DNA of 5,193 nucleotides from Eubacteriales Family XIII. Incertae Sedis bacterium (GTDB lineage Bacteria; Bacillota_A; Clostridia; Peptostreptococcales; Anaerovoracaceae), in NCBI GenBank assembly GCA_031280075.1, contig JAITHG010000174.1, positions 1 through 5,193 on the forward strand, in the 5' to 3' direction. Each line of letters starts with the position of its first letter. Positions within the stretch are counted from its first letter, which is position 1. Of the stretch, positions 1 to 5,149 are shown in pieces. The notes under the pieces were generated by a model. That model was not told the origin of the DNA. It saw nothing but the letters and a program-made list of their open reading frames with translations, and did no database searches. The position numbers were made by a program, and so were the translations under genes.

Positions 1-293
1 CTACCCTGCAGAGCCTGCGCCCTTGCCTCCGTGCCGGCATCCGTGTCTGCACCCGTGCCGGCACCCGCATCCGCACCCGCCCCGTCCGGCAGGGTTTCCA
101 GCCGGACGGCAATCCCGAGGGATTCTGCCTGCCGCCGGACGGCATTCTCGTAGGCGATGGCATCCGGACGCGCGCCGACGCGCACCAGGGCAAGCGTCGG
201 ACTGATACCCCGCGCGCCCAGCGCCTGCACGCGCACGCCCAGCCCTTCCAGCAGGGCGGCGGCGGCTGCCTTTCCGTCAAGCAACCTCGTCAT
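1..293 (-). CDS. folD: FolD, methylene-THF dehydrogenase, N-terminal 97 residues (cut by window edge)
   Basis: This encodes the N-terminal part of the FolD family, which oxidises 5,10-methylene-THF to methenyl-THF with NAD(P) and, in bifunctional members, hydrolyses it to 10-formyl-THF in the cytoplasm. The visible protein begins MTRLLDGKA and carries the family core PTLALVRVG (residues 32-40) followed by the substrate-site tyrosine Y48. The YxxxK motif reads YENAV, so the lysine essential for cyclohydrolase activity (K54 in E. coli, K56 in human MTHFD1) is Val52 here. After ETLPD (66-70) there is an Ala/Gly/Asp/Thr-rich stretch of about 18 residues built from two 8-residue repeats, which I do not know from other FolD proteins. 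The ATG overlaps the fchA stop codon as ATGA, implying translational coupling, so it is the last visible gene of fhs-fchA-folD. The NAD(P)-binding domain lies outside the window. The family call is firm; loss of cyclohydrolase activity is inferred. Confidence 0.88.
   Translation of the reverse strand, partial: MTRLLDGKAAAAALLEGLGVRVQALGARGISPTLALVRVGARPDAIAYENAVRRQAESLGIAVRLETLPDGAGADAGAGTGADTDAGTEARAQALQG
31..78 (-). repeat. Two tandem 24-bp repeats inside folD
   Basis: Positions 31-54 and 55-78 are head-to-tail 24-bp units identical at 20 of 24 bases. The period is a multiple of three, so folD stays in frame, and on the minus strand the units encode GADAGAGT and GADTDAGT. They fall just after the second beta strand region, where FolD proteins usually have a short loop into the next helix. 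This looks like slippage expansion in a GC-rich, low-constraint loop. Confidence 0.8.
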
Positions 294-934
294 GTGCGCC
301 GGAACCCTTCTTCGATGCTGCAGTAGAGCTTCTCCGCGCGCGGCAGGTACTCACCGAGCAGCGCCGATCCTCGGTCGTTCAGGCGCGCCGCGTATTCCGC
401 GTCCCGCATGGCGACCGTGTTGACGGCCACGTTCAGCCAAGCGGACTGCATCGCCGCCCGGCAGAGCGCCGCCCCGCAGCCCGCGTCGCTGACGGCGAGC
501 CGGTTGCCGCGCAGGGCGAGGGCTTCCAACAGCTCCAATGCCTCCGCACAGCGCTCCATGATGGCGAGCGGGTTCTCCGCCGCGTCCTTCAGCGCCGCCT
601 CCATGACGCGCGCCTTCTCCGCCTTTTCTTCGTCCGTGCCAGACGGCATGCGGTATGCGCCCGCGAGGGGATCGAAGCCATCGGCATCCTTCTGGATGAG
701 TTCGAGCAGCTCCTTCTGCACGCGGTAGGCGGACACTTTCAGCTTCTTCATCTCGTCGTCCGCGTTCGCGTAGTTCGGCTTGCCGATGGTCAGGTTTGCG
801 ACCATGCCGCCCAGAGCGATCCCGAGCGCCCCCGCGAGCGCAGAAGCCCCCCCTCCGCCGGGTGTCGGCTTCCGGCTCGAAAGCTGGAAGACGAATTCCG
901 TCACATCCAGTTCTGCTAGGTGTTTCTTTTCCAT
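290..934 (-). CDS. fchA: FchA, methenyl-THF cyclohydrolase / formimino-THF cyclodeaminase family, 214 aa
   Basis: This is a complete stand-alone member of the cyclodeaminase/cyclohydrolase family. FTCD-type homologues release ammonia from formimino-THF; stand-alone bacterial FchA is linked to the methenyl-THF/10-formyl-THF cyclohydrolase step. The N-terminal signature PTPGGGGASALAGALG (residues 23-38) is the folate-binding glycine loop of the family. It is followed by GGMVANLTIGK (42-52), the DADGFDPL region (83-90), NPLAIMERC (121-129), SDAGCGAAL (149-157) and AWLNVAVN (165-172). The length matches the usual 205-215 residues. The start at 934 is supported by a G-rich Shine-Dalgarno, AGAGGGGGGA, ending eight bases upstream. 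The gene lies 17 bp downstream of fhs and its TGA overlaps the folD ATG. No histidine-degradation genes are visible, so a role in one-carbon interconversion with Fhs and FolD is more likely than formimino group use; that choice is inference from context. Confidence 0.93.
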   Translation of the reverse strand: MEKKHLAELDVTEFVFQLSSRKPTPGGGGASALAGALGIALGGMVANLTIGKPNYANADDEMKKLKVSAYRVQKELLELIQKDADGFDPLAGAYRMPSGTDEEKAEKARVMEAALKDAAENPLAIMERCAEALELLEALALRGNRLAVSDAGCGAALCRAAMQSAWLNVAVNTVAMRDAEYAARLNDRGSALLGEYLPRAEKLYCSIEEGFRRT

Positions 935-951
935 GAGTTTCGTCCCCCCTC

Positions 952-2622
952 TCAGTATAGCCCGGTGATCACTCCATATGCATCCACGTCGATCTTCTCC
1001 GCCGACGGTGTTTTCGGCATACCCGGCATCGTCATGATCTCGCCCGTGAGCGCGACGACGAAGCCTGCCCCTGCCGAGATGCGGATGCCCCGCACCGCCA
1101 TTGTGAAACCGTCCGGCGCACCGAGCAGGGCAGGGTTGTCCGAAAAACTGTACTGCGTCTTGGCGATGCAGACGGGCATGCCGCCGAAGCCGAGCGCCTC
1201 GGCCTCCGCGATCTGCCGCCTTGCCTCCGGTGAAAACAGGACATCGGCGGCGTGGTAGACCTTCGTCGCGACGAGGCGGATCTTTTCCTCGATTCCCTTG
1301 TCAAGCTCGTAACAGTAGCGGAACTCCGCCGGTTCGCGCAGCAGCTCCAGCGTCAGCGCCGCAAGGTCTGCCCCCCCGGCGCTGCCGTGCGCCCAGACAT
1401 CGGACAGGGCGACGCGGATGCTGCGCTCACGGCAGGCATCCCGCACGAGCGCAAGCTCACGCTCCGTGTCGTCCGGGAAGCGGTTGATGGCGACGGCGAC
1501 AGGCAGCCCGTACACCGTGCGGATGTTCTCCACGTGGCGCAGGAGATTGGGCAGCCCCTGGTTCAGCGCCGCGAGGTCCTCCGTGCCCAGCGCGTCCGTC
1601 GCCGCACCGCCGTGATGCTTGAGCGCACGGACGGTCGCGACGACCAGGGCAGCGTCCGGCACGAGCCCGGACATGCGGCACTTGATATCGAAGAATTTTT
1701 CCGCGCCAAGGTCTGCCCCAAAACCCGCCTCCGTGATGACGTAGTCGCCGAGGGCGAGCGCAGTGCGGGTGGCGACGACGGTGTTGCAGCCATGTGCGAT
1801 GTTCGCGAAGGGTCCGCCGTGCACGAAGGCAGGCGTGCCCTCGAGCGTCTGGACGAGGTTGGGCTTGAGGGCATCCTTGAGCAGGGTCGCCATCGCGCCC
1901 TCCGCCTTGAGCATGCCCGCCGTGACCGGCTCGCCGGTGAGGCTGTAGCCTACGATGACGCTCGCTAGGCGGTGCTTGAGGTCGCTGATGTCCGACGCCA
2001 GGCAGAGGATCGCCATCGTCTCCGTGGCGACCGTAATGTCGTAGGCATCCTCGCGCGGGAAGCCGCCGAGCACCCCGCCCAGCCCGTCGGTCACATGCCG
2101 AAGCTGCCGGTCGTTCACGTCCACGCAGCGATGCCAGGTGACGCGCCTCGGATCGATGCCCAGCTCGTTCCCATGGTAGATGTGGTTGTCGATCATGGCG
2201 GCGAGCAGGTTGTTCGCCGCCCCGATGGCGTGCATGTCCCCCGTGAAGTGCAGGTTGATGTCCTCCATGGGCGCAACCTGCGCATAGCCCCCGCCCGTCG
2301 CACCGCCCTTCACCCCGAAGACCGGTCCCTGCGAAGGTTCGCGCATGGCGACGATCACGTTCTTGCCGCCCGCGCGCAGGGCATCGGCAAGCCCGATGGT
2401 GATCGTCGTCTTGCCCTCGCCCGCAGGCGTGGGGTTGATGGCAGTGACCAGCAGCAGCCTGCCGCGCTTCTTCCGCTCCGCCGACAAGACTACGAGGGGA
2501 TCCACCTTAGCCTTGAAACGTCCATAGTGCTCGAGGCAGGCGGGATCCAGCCCGATGTCCCGTGCGATTTTGTCTATCGGCTTCAACATTGTCCCCTGTG
2601 CAATCTCGATGTCGGTCTTCAT
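952..2622 (-). CDS. fhs: Formate-tetrahydrofolate ligase (10-formyl-THF synthetase), 556 aa
   Basis: Fhs joins formate to THF using ATP, giving 10-formyl-THF in the cytoplasm. It is the entry step for formate into the folate pool and part of the methyl branch of acetogens, though it is widespread in non-acetogens. Visible features in order: ATP-binding P-loop TPAGEGKTT (65-73), first family signature [11 protein letters not shown] (103-113), [10 protein letters not shown] (120-129), [13 protein letters not shown] (266-278), [13 protein letters not shown] (298-310), second signature [12 protein letters not shown] (328-339), and the C-terminal TMPGMPK (531-537). Length is standard for the family. 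The start at 2622 (MKTDIEIA) is chosen over an upstream in-frame start at 2739 because it aligns with family N-termini and has an AAGGA ribosome site eight bases away. The gene heads fhs-fchA-folD, with its own promoter candidate and a leader of about 150 nt. No damage is visible. Confidence 0.97.
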   Translation of the reverse strand: MKTDIEIAQGTMLKPIDKIARDIGLDPACLEHYGRFKAKVDPLVVLSAERKKRGRLLLVTAINPTPAGEGKTTITIGLADALRAGGKNVIVAMREPSQGPVFGVKGGATGGGYAQVAPMEDINLHFTGDMHAIGAANNLLAAMIDNHIYHGNELGIDPRRVTWHRCVDVNDRQLRHVTDGLGGVLGGFPREDAYDITVATETMAILCLASDISDLKHRLASVIVGYSLTGEPVTAGMLKAEGAMATLLKDALKPNLVQTLEGTPAFVHGGPFANIAHGCNTVVATRTALALGDYVITEAGFGADLGAEKFFDIKCRMSGLVPDAALVVATVRALKHHGGAATDALGTEDLAALNQGLPNLLRHVENIRTVYGLPVAVAINRFPDDTERELALVRDACRERSIRVALSDVWAHGSAGGADLAALTLELLREPAEFRYCYELDKGIEEKIRLVATKVYHAADVLFSPEARRQIAEAEALGFGGMPVCIAKTQYSFSDNPALLGAPDGFTMAVRGIRISAGAGFVVALTGEIMTMPGMPKTPSAEKIDVDAYGVITGLY

Positions 2623-2630
2623 GCGGCATT

Positions 2631-2635
2631 TCCTT
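2631..2635 (-). promoter_or_regulatory. Shine-Dalgarno of fhs (decides the start)
   Basis: The minus strand reads AAGGA here, eight bases before the ATG at 2622. The longer in-frame alternative at 2739 has no comparable site, so this element fixes the fhs start. Confidence 0.75.
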
Positions 2636-2650
2636 TCTTTTGCAATCCTT

Positions 2651-2728
2651 GCGAGCATCCCATGTACCCGCGCCGGTATTCGGCAGGCGACCGGGGGCGG
2701 CCGTCCAATGGCGCATTCCCATGTGCGC
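2651..2728 (-). promoter_or_regulatory. fhs leader with two hairpins sharing a CATGGGA loop
   Basis: Between the predicted transcription start (about 2771) and the ribosome site, the minus strand can form two hairpins. The first (2711-2728) is GCGCA / TGCGC around the loop CATGGGAA. The second (2651-2671) is GCGGGTA / TGCTCGC, with two G-T wobbles, around CATGGGA. Both loops close on an A-T pair. A competing long-range pairing, CCCGCGC (2727-2733) with GCGCGGG (2667-2673), is also possible. The doubling suggests a regulatory leader, but I recognise no known riboswitch, and GC-rich DNA yields stems easily. Confidence 0.35.
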
Positions 2729-2777
2729 GCGGGATTCACAGCAACTTGAGTGTAAAAAAATCATCCCCCACGCATAA

Positions 2778-2786
2778 ATCTTACCA
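2778..2786 (-). promoter_or_regulatory. Extended -10 promoter candidate for fhs-fchA-folD
   Basis: The minus strand reads TGGTAAGAT, an extended -10 (TG-N-TAAGAT) inside an A/T-rich patch in otherwise GC-rich DNA. The hexamer 17 bp upstream (TATCAA) is a poor -35, so the TG extension would have to compensate. It lies about 80 bp past the rplS terminator, where a promoter for the fhs unit is expected. The start would be near 2771, giving a leader of about 150 nt. Confidence 0.5.
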
Positions 2787-2861
2787 TATTCTGCAGCCCG
2801 TTGATAGAGGAAGGCAGGCTTTTCAGGCTGTCCGCAGAACAGCGCGCGGGAATCGGCTGCG

Positions 2862-2894
2862 AAAAAAACCGCCCCGTTTGTCAGCGGGACGGCT
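2862..2894 (-). terminator. Intrinsic terminator after rplS
   Basis: On the minus strand, CCGTCCCG (2885-2892) pairs with CGGGGCGG (2869-2876), eight pairs with one G-T wobble, around an 8-nt loop. A run of seven T (2862-2868) follows directly. A flanking G-T and A-T can extend the stem. It sits about 40 bp past the rplS stop, so it ends the rplS transcript and separates it from the fhs unit. Confidence 0.88.
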
Positions 2895-2935
2895 CAACTC
2901 CTGTCAACCCTCGCAATGCGAGGCAGTATGCGTGT

Positions 2936-3286
2936 TTACTGGGGTGCCTTGGCTGCACGGATCTTTGCGGATTTGCCCGTGCGCTCGCGCATGAAGTGAA
3001 GTTTTGCACGGCGTACAAACCCATGCTTGACGACCTCCACCTTGTCGATCTTCGGCGTGTGGAAGGGGAAGGTCTTCTCGACACCCACGCCCGATGCAAT
3101 GCGGCGCACCGTGAAATTGCGTGCGATTCCGCCCCCCTGGATCTTTAGGATATAGCCCTCGAAGATCTGGATCCTCTCGCGGCTGCCTTCCTTGATCTTG
3201 ATATGCACCTTGACGGTATCGCCGACCCGCAGATCCGGGATGTCTGTCCTGAGATAATCCTGCGTGACTGCTTCCATTACATTCAT
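2936..3286 (-). CDS. rplS: 50S ribosomal protein L19, 116 aa
   Basis: L19 is a large-subunit protein located at the interface with the small subunit. The whole sequence follows the family: [13 protein letters not shown] at the N-terminus, [20 protein letters not shown] (21-40), [12 protein letters not shown] (42-53), [19 protein letters not shown] (58-76) and the basic tail [19 protein letters not shown] (89-107). Length is usual. The start at 3286 has a strong GGAGG eight bases upstream; the internal Met4 has none. The gene has its own promoter candidate and structured leader in the 190-bp gap after rnhB, and an intrinsic terminator follows. In Bacillus subtilis rplS precedes rbgA and rnhB; here it follows them, which is a rearranged order. 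Autoregulation by L19 through the leader is a reasonable guess, not something the sequence proves. Confidence 0.98.
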   Translation of the reverse strand: MNVMEAVTQDYLRTDIPDLRVGDTVKVHIKIKEGSRERIQIFEGYILKIQGGGIARNFTVRRIASGVGVEKTFPFHTPKIDKVEVVKHGFVRRAKLHFMRERTGKSAKIRAAKAPQ

Positions 3287-3315
3287 TTCAAATTCCTCCG
3301 TATACTGCCATCCCG

Positions 3316-3359
3316 GCTGCGTTCTTGACCCTGTCCGATTGAAGTGTCAGCGGAACGTT
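3316..3359. repeat. 44-bp dispersed direct repeat, copy 1 (rplS leader)
   Basis: These 44 bases occur again, without mismatch and in the same orientation, at 5150-5193, where the window ends. The match stops on the left of this copy (G at 3315 against A at 5149). The copies are 1834 bp apart and bracket rnhB and rbgA. Both lie upstream of ribosome-related genes read on the minus strand. Confidence 0.95.
3320..3357 (-). ncRNA. Candidate structured leader (L19-leader-like hairpin) of rplS
   Basis: Read as minus-strand RNA, the repeat folds on itself: CGTTC (3353-3357) pairs with GAACG (3320-3324), then across an asymmetric internal loop TGAC (3346-3349) pairs with GTCA (3326-3329), then CT (3343-3344) with AG (3331-3332), closing a 10-nt loop. 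The hairpin fills nearly the whole 44-bp repeat and lies between the predicted rplS start (about 3369) and its ribosome site. An L19 leader RNA family has been described upstream of rplS in Firmicutes; whether this is a member needs a covariance-model search. Confidence 0.45.
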
Positions 3360-3370
3360 CGTGACAGCGG
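3344..3370 (-). repeat. 10-bp direct repeat at the rplS transcription start
   Basis: The minus strand carries CCGCTGTCAC (3361-3370) and CCGCTGACAC (3344-3353), nine of ten identical and separated by GAACGTT. The first copy overlaps the predicted start site just after the -10 box. It could be a tandem operator or simply part of the leader fold. Confidence 0.45.
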
Positions 3371-3375
3371 TAAAT

Positions 3376-3405
3376 ATGATATCACGTCTCCAGGGCAGAG
3401 CGCAA
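3376..3405 (-). promoter_or_regulatory. rplS promoter candidate
   Basis: On the minus strand TTGCGC (3400-3405) is followed after 18 bp by TATCAT (3376-3381), which also has the TG of an extended -10 (TGATATCAT). The start would fall near 3369, giving a leader of about 83 nt that includes the hairpin. No intrinsic terminator is visible between rnhB and this point, so read-through from rnhB may also supply rplS. Confidence 0.55.
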
Positions 3406-3460
3406 GCAAAATCCATTTTTTCTCCCCTATGCCATGTCTCCGCAATTGGCGTGATTGGCG

Positions 3461-3472
3461 GCTACTGCCTCA
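3461..3472. repeat. 12-bp repeat, copy 1 (after rnhB)
   Basis: TGAGGCAGTAGC on the minus strand, four bases past the rnhB stop codon. The same 12 bases occur at 5133-5144, five bases from the second 44-bp repeat copy. Together with that repeat it suggests that the two intergenic regions share ancestry. Confidence 0.5.
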
Positions 3473-3476
3473 TGGT

Positions 3477-4133
3477 CTACAGGAAGCTCAAGCGATGGAT
3501 CGGGGATGGACCGAGGGTGCGCAGCCCTTCGTAGTGCGCCTTCGTGCCATAGCCCTTGTTGGACGCGAAGGCATAGCCGGGGTACTCGATGTCGTATTGC
3601 CGCATCAACCGGTCGCGGCGGACCTTCGCGACGATGGATGCCGCTGCGATCGAGACGCTCTGCGCGTCCCCCTTGACGATGGCAGTGCAAGGGATGCCTG
3701 CCTCCGTCAAATGGATCGCATCCACGAGCAGCCTGCCGATGCGCGCCCCTACACCCTGCGTCCGGGCGAGCGACTCTCCTGCCTCGAGCACGGCCGCGGC
3801 CATCGCCTTCCGCGTCGCAGGCACGATGCCCTCCGCGTCGATCCGCTCATGCCCCACCGAGCCGTAGCCGATGGCGAGCGCCTCCGCCAGGATCTCTTCG
3901 TACAGCGATTCCCGCCGCTTCTCCGTCAACTTCTTGGAGTCGTCGACGCCGAGCACAGAAAAGCCCTCCGGCAGGACGACGCATGCCGCACAGACCGGAC
4001 CGGCAAGCGGACCGCGCCCGACCTCATCCACGCCCCCCACATAGGCGATGCCCCGAGCCCAAAAGCCGTTTTCAAACTGCTTCATATCGGCGAGCCGCTG
4101 CTGCAGCGTCGCCTCCCGCTCCTGCCTGTTCAA
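3477..4133 (-). CDS. rnhB: Ribonuclease HII, 218 aa
   Basis: RNase HII cuts the RNA strand of RNA-DNA hybrids and removes single ribonucleotides misincorporated into DNA, using divalent metal ions. The type-2 motifs are intact: GVDEVGRGPLAGPV (34-47) with catalytic D36 and E37, DSKKLTEKRRE (65-75), VDAI with D138, KGDAQSVSIAAASIVAK (154-170) with D156, and the C-terminal YPGYAFASNKGYGT (184-197) with LGPSPIHRLSF (207-217). The first 30 residues form the short helical extension seen in other Bacillota enzymes. The likely start is TTG at 4133, with a G-run five bases upstream. The first downstream ATG (residue 17) would trim this extension and has no clear ribosome site. The gene is 9 bp after rbgA and in the same reading frame, so the two are surely cotranscribed. 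No intrinsic terminator follows. Confidence 0.96.
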   Translation of the reverse strand: MNRQEREATLQQRLADMKQFENGFWARGIAYVGGVDEVGRGPLAGPVCAACVVLPEGFSVLGVDDSKKLTEKRRESLYEEILAEALAIGYGSVGHERIDAEGIVPATRKAMAAAVLEAGESLARTQGVGARIGRLLVDAIHLTEAGIPCTAIVKGDAQSVSIAAASIVAKVRRDRLMRQYDIEYPGYAFASNKGYGTKAHYEGLRTLGPSPIHRLSFL

Positions 4134-4142
4134 ACGCGCCCC

Positions 4143-5024
4143 CTAGTCTTCGCGCCCATGGGCAGCCTCCAGCGTGATCCTCCCGATGCGTCCTGCGCGG
4201 AATTCGTCGAGCAAGAGCCTGCCGACCCTCTCGTAGTCAATGCGTTTGCCCGGCAGGATGCAGCCACGCCGACGCGCCACGGCATCCATGTAGGCGAGGG
4301 CTTCCTCCGTGTCGGCAAGCCCCTCTGCACGCTCGCCTTCGGGCGTGAACCATTGCGTATCGTCAGGCTCCAGCCCATACCGCGCCGTCAGCACATCCCT
4401 GTACCGGCTCACCAGCACACGCAACAGTTCCAATGCCAGATCCGGCACATCCAGTATTTCGTCGCGGATCGAGCCGCAGAACGCCAAGTTGCGTCCGACA
4501 TCAGGATCCTCGAACTTCGGCCACAGGATGCCGGGCGTGTCCAGCAGCTGCATCCCGTTCTCCAAGGTGAGCCACTGCTTGCCCTTCGTGACACCCGGAC
4601 GATCTCCCGTCATGGCGGCCTTCCGCCCGGCTAGGCGATTGATCAACGAGGACTTCCCCACATTCGGGACACCGACGATCATGATGCGGAGCCTGCCTTG
4701 CTTCGTCCTTTCCTTTTCGATGCGCGCAAGTACAGACAGGAGGTGCTTCACGCCCTCCCCGCTCACACTGTTCAGGGCAAGCGCGGCATCCGGCTTCATC
4801 GCGCCGCACCATGCCCGCGTCGCGCGCTCATCCGCGAGGTCAGACTTGTTCAGCGCCAGCACGCGAGGTCTGCCCGACGTCAGCTCCTTCAGGATCGGGT
4901 TGCGGCTTGACACGGGGATGCGCGCATCGCATACCTCGACGACCGCGCCAACAAGCCGCAGGTTTTCCGCGATCAGCTCCCGCGTCTTCTTCATATGTCC
5001 AGGGTACCAGTTGATGTTTTCCAT
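4143..5024 (-). CDS. rbgA: RbgA (YlqF), ribosome assembly GTPase, 293 aa
   Basis: RbgA is a circularly permuted GTPase required for a late step of 50S subunit assembly. The permuted order is visible: G4 NKSD (59-62), G5 NSVSGEG (85-91), then G1 GVPNVGKS (118-125), G2 GVTKG with T146 (144-148) and G3 DTPG (162-165). The N-terminal NWYPGHMKK holds H10, equivalent to the histidine needed for catalysis in the B. subtilis protein. The C-terminal domain ends with RVGRLLLDEFRAGRIGRITLE (266-286), typical of the family. Length is slightly above the 282 residues of B. subtilis RbgA. The ATG at 5024 gives the canonical N-terminus but has no Shine-Dalgarno; instead an extended -10 box ends six bases before it. 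rnhB follows, an association known from B. subtilis. Confidence 0.97.
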   Translation of the reverse strand: MENINWYPGHMKKTRELIAENLRLVGAVVEVCDARIPVSSRNPILKELTSGRPRVLALNKSDLADERATRAWCGAMKPDAALALNSVSGEGVKHLLSVLARIEKERTKQGRLRIMIVGVPNVGKSSLINRLAGRKAAMTGDRPGVTKGKQWLTLENGMQLLDTPGILWPKFEDPDVGRNLAFCGSIRDEILDVPDLALELLRVLVSRYRDVLTARYGLEPDDTQWFTPEGERAEGLADTEEALAYMDAVARRRGCILPGKRIDYERVGRLLLDEFRAGRIGRITLEAAHGRED

Positions 5025-5030
5025 TCAAGC

Positions 5031-5039
5031 AGTATACCA
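5031..5039 (-). promoter_or_regulatory. Extended -10 box abutting rbgA start (possible leaderless promoter)
   Basis: The minus strand reads TGGTATACT, close to an ideal extended -10 element, and only six bases separate it from the rbgA ATG. Transcription from it would start at or beside the A of ATG. There is no convincing -35 at 16-18 bp, and no Shine-Dalgarno before rbgA. Confidence 0.5.
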
Positions 5040-5075
5040 TATCCGAGCGCAAGAATCCCCCAGCCGTTCCTGCGC

Positions 5076-5098
5076 AGTTCCGGAACCTTGCCGGAACT
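5076..5098 (-). promoter_or_regulatory. 8-bp perfect inverted repeat (operator-like) upstream of rbgA
   Basis: AGTTCCGG and CCGGAACT are exact inverted repeats around a 7-nt spacer. One arm overlaps the candidate -10 box TATAGT and the other lies around the expected start site, a usual place for a repressor site. No T-run follows on either strand, so an intrinsic terminator is unlikely. Confidence 0.45.
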
Positions 5099-5123
5099 AT
5101 ACTCCTCTCCCACAACGGAGCAA
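5096..5123 (-). promoter_or_regulatory. Distal promoter candidate for rbgA-rnhB
   Basis: On the minus strand TTGCTC (5118-5123) is followed after 16 bp by TATAGT (5096-5101), which matches the -10 consensus at five of six bases. It would give a leader of about 65 nt that begins within the inverted repeat. Confidence 0.4.
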
Positions 5124-5132
5124 TGATCTTCA

Positions 5133-5144
5133 GCTACTGCCTCA
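5133..5144. repeat. 12-bp repeat, copy 2
   Basis: Same 12 bases (TGAGGCAGTAGC on the minus strand) as at 3461-3472, here five bases from the 44-bp repeat rather than about 100. Confidence 0.5.
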
Positions 5145-5149
5145 ACGAA

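Noticed and set aside
31..78. CRISPR-like repeats
   Set aside because: The two units are directly tandem without spacers and are coding.
23..205. Pro/His-rich plus-strand frame
   Set aside because: It is the complement of the folD tandem repeat; the minus frame matches FolD.
1252..1968. Plus-strand open frame (238 aa)
   Set aside because: Entirely antisense to fhs, with low-complexity charged composition typical of a shadow frame.
2623..2739. 39-residue N-terminal extension of fhs from an upstream start
   Set aside because: The extension does not resemble Fhs N-termini, has no ribosome site, and would cover the leader hairpins; the start at 2622 gives the family length.
2909..2923. Short palindrome CCTCGCA-A-TGCGAGG after rplS
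   Set aside because: No T-run follows it and the real terminator is just downstream; at most an accessory hairpin.
1972..2994. Plus-strand open frame (340 aa)
   Set aside because: Antisense to fhs, crosses the fhs promoter, the terminator and the end of rplS; no recognisable domain.
3287..3476. Terminator after rnhB
   Set aside because: Only a weak CCGC/GCGG stem is visible past the stop, and the homopolymer near 3415-3421 is A on the minus strand, so no intrinsic terminator is supported.
3264..4634. Long plus-strand open frame (456 aa)
   Set aside because: It runs antisense through rnhB, rbgA and the rplS leader, all firmly identified on the other strand. Its Arg/Pro/His-rich translation resembles no family; long antisense frames are common in GC-rich DNA.
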